From positions 1 through 40,861 of the forward strand of contig NZ_JACJKY010000020.1 in assembly GCF_016901855.1 (NCBI RefSeq): a stretch of 40,861 nucleotides of DNA, given 5' to 3'. A program made the position numbers and the translations under genes. Below are positions 25,038 to 33,694 of the stretch, piece after piece. The notes under the pieces were generated by a model. The model searched no databases and was not told the origin of the DNA. It worked only from the letters and a program-made list of their open reading frames with translations. Within the stretch, counting starts at the first letter, position 1. Every line of letters starts with the position of its first letter. The stretch comes from Merdimmobilis hominis (GTDB lineage Bacteria; Bacillota; Clostridia; Oscillospirales; Ruminococcaceae).

Positions 25038-27938
25038 TCAGCGTCCGATTGCCGCAAACAAACTGCGCAGGCGGATCGTCACCGCGCCAAGGTTTGAAAT
25101 TTCGTCAATTTTAATCTGTGTATAAATTTTTCCGTTTCGTTCTAAGATGTCGCGGACTTCGTCGGTTGTGATCGCATCGACGCCGCAGCCAAACGAAACG
25201 AGTTGCACGAGTTCCATGTCGGGCTGCGCGCTCACATAATCAGCTGCCGCATACAGCCGCGCATGATAGGTCCATTGGTTTAAAACATTTCGTTTTGTCT
25301 TTTTGGCGTGCACGCTCAGCACATCCTCTGAAATGACTGTCGCACCAAAGCTTGTGATGAGCTTGTCGATACCGTGGTTGATTTCCGGGTCGACATGATA
25401 CGGTCTTCCTGACAGTACGATAATCTGGCGGTTTTCGTTTCGTGCCTGTGCAATCATTTCTTCGCCTTTTTTGCGGATATCCAAAAGATATGCGTCATAT
25501 TCCGCATAGGCAGCCGCTGCCGCATCCTGTACTTCTTTCAGCGTAATATCCGAGAAGTACTGCGATAAAACAGCGTGCATCTTTTTGGGGAAATCCTTTT
25601 TGCGGTGAATGCCGACATAGTCTTTGATGAGTGTTTTTCCCTGAAGCGACGCCATATTTGCACCGATGACTTCCGGATAATAGGCAACGACCGGGCAGTT
25701 ATAGTGGTTGTCGCCTAAGTGCTCGTCGAAGTTATACGACATGCACGGATAGAAAATCGTGTTGACGCCTTCGTCGATAAGCGCTTGCACATGACCGTGC
25801 ATCAGCTTTGCCGGATAACATACCGTATCCGACGGAATCGTCTGCTGACCGTTTGTGTAGAGTGCGCGGCTCGACACCGGCGAGCGGTGCACAGTAAACG
25901 ACAGCTTTGTAAAAAAGGTATGCCAGAACGGGAGCAGTTCATACATGTTCAGTCCCATCGGAATGCCGATTGTGCCGCGTTTGCCTTCCACAGGCGCATA
26001 GGAAAACAGTTTTTGCCGTTTATATGCGTAGAGATTTCGTTCATCCGACGAAGCGGCTTTTGTCACCGGGCGTTCACAGCGGTTGCCGCCGATGAATTTT
26101 CTGCCGTCGTGGAAGGTGTTTACAGTCAGGCGGCAGTGATTGTTGCACAGTCCGCAGGTGACAACGCGGATGTCGTGCGTGAATTCTATGAGCTCTTTTT
26201 GAGAGATGATCGTGCTTTTTTGATCGGGCTGTGCTTTTTGTTTTGCATACAGTGCCGCACCGTATGCGCCCATCAATCCCGAAATGTCCGGGCGAATGAC
26301 TTCGGTACCGATTTCCTGTTCAAATGCACGCAGAACCGCGTCGTTTAAAAACGTGCCGCCCTGCACCACGATTTTTTTGCCGAGCTCACCCGGAGATGAC
26401 GCACGAATGACTTTATACAGCGCGTTTTTGACAACCGCCAGCGACAGTCCGGCAGAAATATCCTCAATGGATGCACCGTCTTTCTGCGCCTGTTTGACGG
26501 ATGAATTCATGAAAACCGTACAGCGGGAGCCGAGATCGACCGGTTTTTTCGCGAGCAGGCCGAGTTTTGAAAATTCCTCCGGCGAATAGTGGAGTGCATT
26601 TGCAAAGGTCTGCAAAAACGAACCGCATCCGGATGAGCATGCTTCGTTTAAAAAGATGTTATCGATGGCGCCGTTGTGAATTTTAAAGCACTTGATATCC
26701 TGGCCGCCGATATCGATGACAAACTGCACATCCGGCAAAAACGATTTTGCCGCCGTAAAATGCGCCACGGTTTCGACAATGCCATAATCGGCGCAAAACG
26801 CACTGCGGATCAGTTCTTCACCATAGCCGGTGACGGCTGCCGCTGCAATTTGAATATCCGGTTTTTGTTCGTATAATTCGGTCAAAAAGGTGCGGATCAG
26901 CGGAACAGGGTTGCCGCTGTTGGGCAGATAGACCTCGTGCAACAGCTCGTTTTGCTCGCCTATCACAACGGCTTTGACCGTCGTAGAGCCCGCATCAATA
27001 CCGATGTACGTTTTGCCGTGATAACTTAAAAGATCGCCGCGTGTTGCACGGCAGCGGTTATGGCGTACTAAAAAGGCATCGTATTCCGCCTGATCGGAAA
27101 ACAGCGGCGCGCGGTAAGAGAAGTTTCCTTTTGCCTGATAATGCGCGATGGCGTCGGATGCTTTTTTTAAGTCAATCGGCTGATCTGCGCAGAATGCCGC
27201 ACCGATTGCCACATAGTAAAGCGAATTTTCCGGACAAACGCCGGTGGTATGAAGTGCTTCGTCAAAGCTTTGGCGAAGCGAAGAAGAAAAGGTGAGCGGT
27301 CCGCCTAAGTACACGATATTTCCTGTAATTTCCCGGCCTTGCGCCAATCCTGCGATTGTTTGGCTCACCACCGCATTATAAATACTCGCCGCAATGTCCG
27401 GCTTGCGTGCGCCTTGATTCAAAAGCGGCTGAATATCGGTTTTTGCAAATACACCGCAGCGGGAAGCGATTGTATATGTTTTTTCTTTTTGTTTTGCAAG
27501 TGTGTCGAGTTCTTCGGGTGTAACACTTAAAAGGGAAGCCATCTGATCGATAAATGCGCCTGTTCCGCCGGCACATGATCCATTCATGCGCACTTCCAGT
27601 CCGTTTGTTAAAAACAGAATTTTTGCATCCTCACCGCCTAACTCAATGACAACATCCGTGTTCGGAAGCAGACGGTTGACGCACACACGCGCTGCATATA
27701 CTTCCTGTACAAACGGAATGGCAGTGTTTTCTGCAATACCGATTCCCGCAGAACCGGAAATTGCAAGATATGCTTCCTGCTGTTCCGGAAATCGGCTGCG
27801 AATTTTTGCAAGCAGCTGTCCGCAGCTTTCAATAATCTGCGAGAAATGACGTTCATATGATTGATAAATAAAATGGTTTTGATCGTCTAATACAACGCAT
27901 TTAATCGTAGTTGATCCGATGTCCAATCCGATTCTCAC
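25038..27938 (-). CDS. Double-domain acyl-CoA dehydratase activase (BadF/BcrA/HgdC ASKHA) with DUF2229 region
   Basis: The product has 966 residues. The first ASKHA domain (MRIGLDIGSTTIK) has cluster Cys C122 (GSCAGGTGAF) and C161 (ASRCGVF), equivalent to the two HgdC ligands of a [4Fe-4S] cluster bridging a dimer. The second domain starts at residue 312 (IGIDAGSTTVKAVV), with C434/C438 (ACSSGCGSF) and C473 (GSRCTVF). A Cys-rich linker (VVTCGLCNNHC) leads to the DUF2229 part (about 650-960; IGIPMGLNMYELLPFW). The protein uses ATP to power reduction by a single low-potential electron. The start is GTG at 27938, six bases after GGAGGG. It heads an operon with the two genes downstream. Confidence 0.87.
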   Translation of the reverse strand: MRIGLDIGSTTIKCVVLDDQNHFIYQSYERHFSQIIESCGQLLAKIRSRFPEQQEAYLAISGSAGIGIAENTAIPFVQEVYAARVCVNRLLPNTDVVIELGGEDAKILFLTNGLEVRMNGSCAGGTGAFIDQMASLLSVTPEELDTLAKQKEKTYTIASRCGVFAKTDIQPLLNQGARKPDIAASIYNAVVSQTIAGLAQGREITGNIVYLGGPLTFSSSLRQSFDEALHTTGVCPENSLYYVAIGAAFCADQPIDLKKASDAIAHYQAKGNFSYRAPLFSDQAEYDAFLVRHNRCRATRGDLLSYHGKTYIGIDAGSTTVKAVVIGEQNELLHEVYLPNSGNPVPLIRTFLTELYEQKPDIQIAAAAVTGYGEELIRSAFCADYGIVETVAHFTAAKSFLPDVQFVIDIGGQDIKCFKIHNGAIDNIFLNEACSSGCGSFLQTFANALHYSPEEFSKLGLLAKKPVDLGSRCTVFMNSSVKQAQKDGASIEDISAGLSLAVVKNALYKVIRASSPGELGKKIVVQGGTFLNDAVLRAFEQEIGTEVIRPDISGLMGAYGAALYAKQKAQPDQKSTIISQKELIEFTHDIRVVTCGLCNNHCRLTVNTFHDGRKFIGGNRCERPVTKAASSDERNLYAYKRQKLFSYAPVEGKRGTIGIPMGLNMYELLPFWHTFFTKLSFTVHRSPVSSRALYTNGQQTIPSDTVCYPAKLMHGHVQALIDEGVNTIFYPCMSYNFDEHLGDNHYNCPVVAYYPEVIGANMASLQGKTLIKDYVGIHRKKDFPKKMHAVLSQYFSDITLKEVQDAAAAAYAEYDAYLLDIRKKGEEMIAQARNENRQIIVLSGRPYHVDPEINHGIDKLITSFGATVISEDVLSVHAKKTKRNVLNQWTYHARLYAAADYVSAQPDMELVQLVSFGCGVDAITTDEVRDILERNGKIYTQIKIDEISNLGAVTIRLRSLFAAIGR

Positions 27939-27974
27939 GTTATCCCTCCAATTTGTTTTTTCACGTTCTTATCT

Positions 27975-28003
27975 ATTTTACAGCGGTTTTTTTTAAAATG
28001 CAA
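27975..28003 (-). promoter_or_regulatory. Sigma-A promoter of the activase operon
   Basis: TTGCAT (28003-27998), a 17-base A/T-rich spacer and TAAAAT (27980-27975) on the minus strand. Confidence 0.75.
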
Positions 28004-28090
28004 GATTTCATTCTGGACGTTGATGTGTGCGGGAACAGAAAATCATTGATTCTTCAGCAAAAAATGAAAAAAACTCTCCTTTTCTCCCCC

Positions 28091-28119
28091 TTTACAGAAG
28101 CGGAAAAGCAGTGTATCAT
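28091..28119 (+). promoter_or_regulatory. Sigma-A promoter of the flavin reductase gene
   Basis: TTTACA (28091-28096), a 17-base spacer and TATCAT (28114-28119). The leader is about 33 bases. It lies inside the longer open frame, which supports the start at 28159. Confidence 0.75.
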
Positions 28120-28158
28120 AGCATTTATAGAAACCAACAGCAGGAGGATTTTTTCATC

Positions 28159-28671
28159 ATGACTGAATTCATTCAATGTTCTCCCTATGAACTGACACAA
28201 AACCCGTTTTCATTGATCGGAAAGGATTGGGCGCTCTTAACAGGCGGTACGCTCGGCAGCTGCAACCCGATGACAGTCAGCTGGGGCGGACTGGGAATTT
28301 TATGGAATAAACCGGTGGCAACGGTCTATGTTCGCCCGCAGCGTCATACGTTTGGATTTATGGAATCACACCACACATTCACACTCTCGTTTTTCGAAAA
28401 TGATCCGGAATACCGGAAAATGCTTGCATTCTGCGGCAAAGAGTCAGGCCGCACAGTGAACAAGTGGGAAGCATGCGGTCTGCATCCGATTACGCTCGAC
28501 AGCGGTGCCGCACCGGCAGAAGCTTCGCTTGTGCTCGTATGCCGTAAGCTGTATGCGCAGGACCTCAAAGAGGAATGCTTTGTGGAGCGTTCTGTGATTG
28601 AGCCGAACTATCCGGACAAAGATTTTCATCGTATGTATATCGGTGAGATTGTAGCGAGCTACAAACGGTAA
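28159..28671 (+). CDS. Flavin reductase-like domain protein
   Basis: The product has 170 residues with the FMN-binding split-barrel of the flavin reductase-like family. It shows WALLTGGTLGSCNPMTVSWGGLGILWNKPVATVYVRPQRHT (residues about 23-63; the TxxNxMTxSWGG-like core binds FMN) and SFFENDPEYRKMLAFCGKESGRTVNKWE. It is a soluble enzyme that likely reduces FMN or another acceptor with NAD(P)H; the partner is unknown. The start at 28159 follows AGGAGG at good spacing; the frame continues upstream but through the promoter. The gene is monocistronic with a strong terminator. Confidence 0.85.
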   Translation: MTEFIQCSPYELTQNPFSLIGKDWALLTGGTLGSCNPMTVSWGGLGILWNKPVATVYVRPQRHTFGFMESHHTFTLSFFENDPEYRKMLAFCGKESGRTVNKWEACGLHPITLDSGAAPAEASLVLVCRKLYAQDLKEECFVERSVIEPNYPDKDFHRMYIGEIVASYKR

Positions 28672-28686
28672 TCTCAAATGAACACA

Positions 28687-28737
28687 AAAAATCACCTCAA
28701 TTCGTCAGCAGAACGCTAGCGATTGAGGTGATTTTTT
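28687..28737. terminator. Bidirectional terminator after the flavin reductase gene
   Basis: A stem of AAAATCACCTCAAT with ATTGAGGTGATTTT, flanked by A- and T-runs, between convergent genes. The loop of about 20 bases is long. Confidence 0.85.
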
Positions 28738-28747
28738 ATGCAGTGAA

Positions 28748-29422
28748 TCAGCAGAACGATGTGCCGTCTGCCATTAAAAGCGACTCGCGGCAAATCTGCC
28801 AGCGAAGCGGCATTTGATCGTTTGCCTGTACGAATGCATCCAGTAAAAGCGACGGATTCAAGTTGCTTTGAATGCCGGCTTGGGTTTTGAGTGTGAGCAA
28901 AACAGAATCTTCGGCAGCTTCACAGGACAACAATGCACACATCGGACGGATGTCAATCTGTTTGGTGATTTTGCGGCGTCCCTGTTTTGCGCGTTTTTCC
29001 ACCAGAATCTGTTCGCTGTCCATGAACGCACAAAACCGCGCGCGCAGTTCCTCAGCGGAACAGTTGCCGGCAAACAGGCGGATCGTGTAGATTGCATGGG
29101 TGATTGCCTGTGGCTTGTGCACGATTTTTGCAGTGGATACAACGCGGATATCCGGCGGAAGCGTTTGATTTAAACGGATTGTCACTTCATCGAGTGAGAA
29201 TTCTTCGTCGGTTAAGCGCAGGTCCATCACTTCGCTTTTGCTCTCGTATCCCAAAGAGAGGGGAAGTGCAAACGTCAGATAAATGTGCGGATTAAAGCCT
29301 TCGGTGTACCACACCGGCAGCTTTGCGCGCACAATGGCACGCTGCATACAGCGCATCATGTCAAGATGGGAAATATACCGTGCGCGTCCGGTTTTGTGAT
29401 AAAAAACACGAATATCAATCAA
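28748..29422 (-). CDS. Radical SAM-associated protein (TIGR03936/DUF2344 type)
   Basis: The protein has 224 residues and begins with the family hallmark VFYHKTGRARYISHLDMMRCMQRAIVRAKLPVWYTEGFNPHIYL (residues about 6-49; the SHLDMMR and EGFNPH elements are diagnostic). It is cytosolic with no cluster motif. The family occurs next to, or fused with, B12-binding radical SAM proteins, and here its start overlaps the end of such a gene by eight bases, so the two are translationally coupled. The reaction of the pair is not established; a tRNA or rRNA modification role has been guessed from its wide distribution. Confidence 0.87.
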   Translation of the reverse strand: MIDIRVFYHKTGRARYISHLDMMRCMQRAIVRAKLPVWYTEGFNPHIYLTFALPLSLGYESKSEVMDLRLTDEEFSLDEVTIRLNQTLPPDIRVVSTAKIVHKPQAITHAIYTIRLFAGNCSAEELRARFCAFMDSEQILVEKRAKQGRRKITKQIDIRPMCALLSCEAAEDSVLLTLKTQAGIQSNLNPSLLLDAFVQANDQMPLRWQICRESLLMADGTSFC

Positions 29423-31253
29423 AGCATTTCCCTCCCACTAATGTATTGGCGCCGCAGCCTGCACATTGCATCCGGCAGTTTTTTGTCACCGATGCTTCGT
29501 GCGCTTTTTTGTTTTCCCGCTGTAAAAAGGCTTCGCTCACACAGTAATCAAGGTGGCTCCAAGGCAGAACTTCGTCAAATGAACGGCGGCGGTTTGCGTA
29601 AAAGGCAGGATCAAGACCGCATTCTTTGAATGCTTCCATCCACCGGTCGTAATGGAACTGGTCGTCCCAGCTGTCAAACGTGCAGCCTTTTTGGAATGCT
29701 TTGTAGATGACCTGTGAAAGCCGGCGATCGCCGCGGGCAAACACCGCCTCCAAAACCGAGGCATCGGAATGGTGATATTTGAGCGAGATTTTTTTGCTGG
29801 TGACCGCATCGCGCAGAATGCGGTGTTTTTCTTCGATCTGTGCAAAGGTGTCCTGCGGTTCGTACTGGAACGGCGTAAACGGTTTCGGTACAAATGTCGA
29901 AACAGAAACCGTCACATTGACCGACTGTCCTTTCGGACGGTTTTCAGTGTGATAGTAAAGATCCACCACGCGCTGTGCAAGCTCAATGATGCCGCGGATG
30001 TCTTCTTCTGCTTCTGTGGGCAGACCGATCATAAAGTAAAGCTTCACAGACGAATAGCCGCCTTCAAATGCCAGACGGCAGCTGTGCATAACGTCTTCTT
30101 CCGAAATGTTTTTGTTGATGACGTCGCGCATACGCTGTGTACCGGCTTCGGGCGCAAACGTTAAGCCGCTTTTGCGCACGGCTTTGATTTTTTCGAGCAG
30201 TTCTTCGGAGAAGTTGTCGATGCGCAAAGAGGGAAGTGTCATGTTGATATGGCGTGTCTGCGTGTAGTCAAATAATTCCGTCAGCAGTGATTCCATGTCC
30301 GAGTAGTCGCTCGTACTGAGCGACGAGAGCGACACTTCTTCATAGCCGGTCGATTCACATAAATCACGGCATTCTGCGCAGATGGTGCCCGGTTTCTTTT
30401 CACGCAGCGGACGGTACAAAAATCCTGCCTGACAGAAGCGGCATCCGCGGATACAGCCGCGCAGTACTTCGACGACAGCACGGTCATGCACGGTACCCAT
30501 AAACGGAACGATGAAGTTCTCCGGATAAAATACCTTGTCAAAGTCGCGGATAATCCGTTTTTTGACGGTTTTCGGTGCATCGTCTTTTGCGGTGATCTGT
30601 GCGACCGTTCCGTCTTCGTTATAAGTGACATCGTAAAGTGACGGAACGTAAATGCCTTCGAGCTGAGCGGCTTTTTGTAAAAACGCTGCTTTTGATTCGT
30701 TCGCTTCTTTCGAAGCACGATATAAATCCATCAGCTCGTTCATGAGTTCTTCGCCTTCACCGAGCATGAACAGATCCACAAAGTCGACAAGCGGCTCCGG
30801 GTTGCATGCACACGGACCGCCGGCAACAACCAGGTTTTTGAGCGAAGGACGGTCTTTTGCGAGCACCGGCACGCCGCCTAATTTGAGCATATTCAAAATG
30901 TTTGTGTAGGAAAGTTCATATTGAAGCGTAAAGCCGATTACATCAAAATCAGAAAGCGGGTCAAGGCTTTCGAGCGCATAAAGCGGGATGTTTTCCTGCT
31001 GTAATGCTTCTTCAAAATCGACCCATGGCGCAAATACACGTTCGCACCAGGTGTCCTCCCGGTGGTTTAACAGGGAATAGAGAATCTTCATGCCAAGATG
31101 TGACATACCGATTTCATACGTATCGGGAAAGCAAAATGCAAACCGTATGGAAACGGCGTTTTTATCTTTCATGACGCTGTTTAATTCGCCGCCGGTATAG
31201 CGGGACGGCTTTTGCACACGCATCAAAATGTGGTCAAGTTGTTGTAGCTGCAT
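29415..31253 (-). CDS. B12-binding domain radical SAM protein (TIGR03960 type)
   Basis: The product has 612 residues. The N-terminal part (about 1-230) is a B12-binding-like Rossmann domain with FCFPDTYEIGMSHLGMKILY and NLVVAGGPCACNPEPLVDF. The radical SAM core holds C267-x3-C271-x2-C274 in LRGCIRGCRFCQAGFLYRP, binding the [4Fe-4S] cluster that cleaves S-adenosylmethionine. A C-terminal extension ends in a Cys pair (MQCAGCGANTLVGG). The start at 31253 follows TTTTGGAGG; an open frame continues 112 codons upstream but crosses the promoter and the spo0A terminator. It is first of a two-gene operon. Confidence 0.88.
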   Translation of the reverse strand: MQLQQLDHILMRVQKPSRYTGGELNSVMKDKNAVSIRFAFCFPDTYEIGMSHLGMKILYSLLNHREDTWCERVFAPWVDFEEALQQENIPLYALESLDPLSDFDVIGFTLQYELSYTNILNMLKLGGVPVLAKDRPSLKNLVVAGGPCACNPEPLVDFVDLFMLGEGEELMNELMDLYRASKEANESKAAFLQKAAQLEGIYVPSLYDVTYNEDGTVAQITAKDDAPKTVKKRIIRDFDKVFYPENFIVPFMGTVHDRAVVEVLRGCIRGCRFCQAGFLYRPLREKKPGTICAECRDLCESTGYEEVSLSSLSTSDYSDMESLLTELFDYTQTRHINMTLPSLRIDNFSEELLEKIKAVRKSGLTFAPEAGTQRMRDVINKNISEEDVMHSCRLAFEGGYSSVKLYFMIGLPTEAEEDIRGIIELAQRVVDLYYHTENRPKGQSVNVTVSVSTFVPKPFTPFQYEPQDTFAQIEEKHRILRDAVTSKKISLKYHHSDASVLEAVFARGDRRLSQVIYKAFQKGCTFDSWDDQFHYDRWMEAFKECGLDPAFYANRRRSFDEVLPWSHLDYCVSEAFLQRENKKAHEASVTKNCRMQCAGCGANTLVGGKCFD

Positions 31254-31296
31254 AATTCCTCCAAAACAACGGATATTCTTTCTTTTGATTCTTTTT

Positions 31297-31302
31297 ATTG
31301 TA
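31297..31302 (-). promoter_or_regulatory. Extended -10 promoter of the radical SAM operon
   Basis: TGG-TACAAT on the minus strand (-10 at 31302-31297) with no clear -35. The leader is about 40 bases. Confidence 0.5.
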
Positions 31303-31356
31303 CCATAAATGATGCGAAAAAGAAAGAAAATCGCTGTGATTTGCTTGTTTTGCAAT

Positions 31357-31423
31357 AAAAAAGCTCCTTCTTTCAGAAAATAAAACCGTGATACGGCTTT
31401 GTTTTCGTCAAAAAGGAACTTTT
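31357..31423 (-). terminator. Terminator of spo0A
   Basis: An outer stem AAAAGTTCCTT / AAGGAGCTTTT (one G-U pair) encloses an inner small hairpin (ACCG/CGGT region) and is followed on the minus strand by a T-run. It begins 15 bases after the spo0A stop. Confidence 0.7.
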
Positions 31424-31438
31424 GTGTTTTTAAGCATG

Positions 31439-32221
31439 TTATCGAGCGACTGCATTCATTCGTTTGAGCTTTAAACGAAGCTTGTCTGCGATCATTGCAA
31501 TAAATTCGGAGTTTGTGGGTTTTCCGCGACCGGTGTTGATCGTATAGCCGAAATAGTCGTTGAGCGTGTCCACATCGCCGCGGTCCCATGCGATCTCGAT
31601 GGCGTGGCGGATTGCGCGTTCGACACGGGAAGAAGTGGTCTGGAACGTTTTTGCAATCGTCGGATACAAAAGCTTTGTCACGGAGTTGATCATCTCCTGA
31701 TCGTTGACGCTCAAAATGATGGCTTCGCGGATATAGTGATATCCTTTGATATGCGCCGGAATGCCGATGTGCAGAATCAGATCGGTGACGATTGCTTCAA
31801 GATCGTCGGTTGCAGTGCCCGGATGGTTGATATCGAGTGGTTTTCCTGATTTCATTCCGCCCAAGGACAGCACACGGTCACAAAGCGCCTGATTGTCAAA
31901 CGGGCGGAGCATATAATAACTTGCGCCGTTTTGCATCACTTCGTTTTCGACATATTGATTGTCATAGCCGCTTACGACAATGACTTTCGGCGGATTCGGA
32001 TGCTTGTCCAGCGCACGAAGCACGTCAATGGCATCTTTTTGGGACATAAACGATTCCATGACGACAACATCCGGTTTCCAGTCGAAAATTGTTTGCAGGA
32101 CGCGATTGCCGTCTTTTGCAACGAGCGATACATCTGCACCGCACTGGGAGAGCAGGTCACTGCAAGCCATGCCAAAGTGAATCGAATTATCTCCAATCAA
32201 AACTTTTAAATGCTTTTGCAT
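31439..32221 (-). CDS. spo0A: Sporulation master regulator Spo0A with an atypical receiver domain
   Basis: The protein has 260 residues. The C-terminal DNA-binding domain (about 140-260) is canonical: IGIPAHIKGYHYIREAI, SSRVERAIRHAIEIAWDRG and the invariant KPTNSEFIAMIADKLRL. The receiver (1-115) keeps the fold, but its active site differs. The Asp phosphorylated in B. subtilis (D56) is E56 (PDVVVMESF), the acidic pair DD is GD at residues 10-11, the Thr is S84 and the conserved Lys is R106 (LRPFD). Phosphorylation may therefore not control it in the usual way. The start at 32221 follows GGAGG. spoIVB lies just upstream, as in most endospore formers. Confidence 0.93.
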   Translation of the reverse strand: MQKHLKVLIGDNSIHFGMACSDLLSQCGADVSLVAKDGNRVLQTIFDWKPDVVVMESFMSQKDAIDVLRALDKHPNPPKVIVVSGYDNQYVENEVMQNGASYYMLRPFDNQALCDRVLSLGGMKSGKPLDINHPGTATDDLEAIVTDLILHIGIPAHIKGYHYIREAIILSVNDQEMINSVTKLLYPTIAKTFQTTSSRVERAIRHAIEIAWDRGDVDTLNDYFGYTINTGRGKPTNSEFIAMIADKLRLKLKRMNAVAR

Positions 32222-32251
32222 AAAGGATACCTCCACTAAGTTGATAGTTAT

Positions 32252-32280
32252 AGGATACCATATATTACCAAACAATGCAA
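32252..32280 (-). promoter_or_regulatory. Sigma-A promoter of spo0A
   Basis: TTGCAT (32280-32275), a 17-base spacer ending in TGG and TATCCT (32257-32252) on the minus strand, giving an extended -10. Confidence 0.7.
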
Positions 32281-32290
32281 CAGCAAAATC

Positions 32291-32320
32291 AAAAAAATTA
32301 CTAACAAATGGAAATTTGTT
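32291..32320 (-). terminator. Terminator of spoIVB
   Basis: A 7-bp stem AACAAAT/ATTTGTT with a 4-base loop, then AGTAA and seven T on the minus strand. The stem is AT-rich, so strength is uncertain and readthrough into spo0A is possible. Confidence 0.6.
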
Positions 32321-32343
32321 TGCAAAAACAGGATTGTCGCGGT

Positions 32344-33564
32344 TTATTCCATGGTAGAAAGCATATTTTCGGCAAAAATTCCATATCCTCGCGTCGGATT
32401 GTTGACAAAAACATGCGTCACAGCGCCGACAAGTTTCTCGTTTTGAAGAATCGGTGAGCCGCTCATTCCCTGTACAATGCCGCCGGTGCGTTCAAGCAGG
32501 GCTTCATCGGTCACGGTGATGATCATGTTTTTGGTGAGCGCCTGCTCGTTCATGTTGATTTCATCAATGCGGATCTGGTACTCTTGGACGCCGTCATCGC
32601 CGAGTGTGCAGCGAATCACAGCATCACCCGGTTTTACTTCCTGCTTGTGCAGCACTTCCACTTCCTGTGTCGCTGCGAGTGTTTCGTCGGTAATTGTACC
32701 GAACACACCTGTCTGCGTGTTTTGGCTGAGTGTACCGCACGGCTCGTTTGAGGAAAAACTGCCTTTCAATTCACCGGGAGTACCGACAACACCTTTTTTG
32801 ATTCCCGACAGATGAACCGGGCAGATCTGACCGGCAGACAACGGCATCAAAAGGCCGGTGTCACCGTCGTTGATTCCATGGCCGAGTCCGCCGAATGCAC
32901 CGGTTTCACTTTCGTAATAGGAAACCGTGCCGATGCCGGCAGTCGAATCCCGCACCCACAATCCGCCTTTATACGTTCCGTCCATTCCTTTTGCCGGCTG
33001 CAATGTCGCATGATATACCACGTCATCACGCGAATAGGCGATGTCATAAGAGGAAGCACCGCTTGAAAACAAGGCGGCCACTTCTTCGTTGGTGAACACT
33101 TCTGTGCCGTTGATCGTCAAAATGGTGTCACCTTTTTGGATACCCGCTTCTGCGGCAGGATAGACGGTTCCGTTCGGTGTTTCCACGGCGGCGGTGTCAA
33201 TCACGAGCACGCCTTTTGTAAACAGCTTGATGCCGAACAGCGTGCCGCCCGGTGTCACAGTTTCGCGTTCTTTGACGCTCACGTGCGTTTGCGTAATCGG
33301 GAAGATGCCGAACAGACGAACAGTCACCTGTTCGGAAGTACCGAGCGATTGTCCTGCCAGACTTGTTTGGTCATAGGAAATCGGCGAACCGCTTTTTAGA
33401 TAAGAAAGCGAGGCGAATGACAGCTCTTCGCCGGGAGATACGTAAAAATTTTCGGGAATTTGCTGCTCTAAGCAAAACGCAGTGCCGAAAAAGAATGTTG
33501 CAAGCGCCGCAGCTGCAGCGGCTGTTTTATGGATGATACTGCGCAGTATTTGATTTCGCTTCAT
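32344..33564 (-). CDS. spoIVB: SpoIVB sporulation serine peptidase (S55)
   Basis: The product has 406 residues. An N-terminal signal/anchor helix (about 12-32) exports it to the space between forespore and mother cell. A PDZ domain (about 100-195; AAEAGIQKGDTILTINGTEV) precedes the S55 peptidase domain. The catalytic His lies in FGGLGHGINDGDTG and the catalytic Ser in GIVQGMSGSPIL, followed by the conserved C-terminal VNNPTRGYGIFAENML. In B. subtilis it is made under SigG and cleaves SpoIVFA to release SigK; the same role is expected. GGAGG precedes the ATG. A convincing SigG promoter could not be identified by eye. Confidence 0.95.
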   Translation of the reverse strand: MKRNQILRSIIHKTAAAAAALATFFFGTAFCLEQQIPENFYVSPGEELSFASLSYLKSGSPISYDQTSLAGQSLGTSEQVTVRLFGIFPITQTHVSVKERETVTPGGTLFGIKLFTKGVLVIDTAAVETPNGTVYPAAEAGIQKGDTILTINGTEVFTNEEVAALFSSGASSYDIAYSRDDVVYHATLQPAKGMDGTYKGGLWVRDSTAGIGTVSYYESETGAFGGLGHGINDGDTGLLMPLSAGQICPVHLSGIKKGVVGTPGELKGSFSSNEPCGTLSQNTQTGVFGTITDETLAATQEVEVLHKQEVKPGDAVIRCTLGDDGVQEYQIRIDEINMNEQALTKNMIITVTDEALLERTGGIVQGMSGSPILQNEKLVGAVTHVFVNNPTRGYGIFAENMLSTME

Positions 33565-33643
33565 AAAAAAGATTCCTCCAAATATCGATGGTGCTTTTGA
33601 TAGTGTGCACCGGAATATTTATTTTATTGGAGGAAAAATCATA

Positions 33644-33682
33644 TAAAAAAAGACGGTTTTATGAAAAAACCGCCTTTTTTTA
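33644..33682 (-). terminator. Terminator of the rpsF-ssb-rpsR operon
   Basis: A stem AAAGACGGTTTT with AAAACCGCCTTT (one mismatch) flanked by A- and T-runs, 12 bases after the rpsR stop codon. Confidence 0.85.
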
Positions 33683-33694
33683 AACAATGTAAAA

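Noticed and set aside
31254-31589. 112-codon N-terminal extension of the B12/radical SAM protein
   Set aside because: It crosses the spo0A terminator and the gene's own promoter; GGAGG sits before the internal ATG at 31253.
32333-32341. 0A box (TGTCGAA-like) upstream of spo0A
   Set aside because: Only TGTCG matches, and it lies within the end of spoIVB; too weak to call.
33565-33643. SigG promoter before spoIVB
   Set aside because: A CACACTA sequence resembles a SigG -10, but no matching -35 is found at the right distance.
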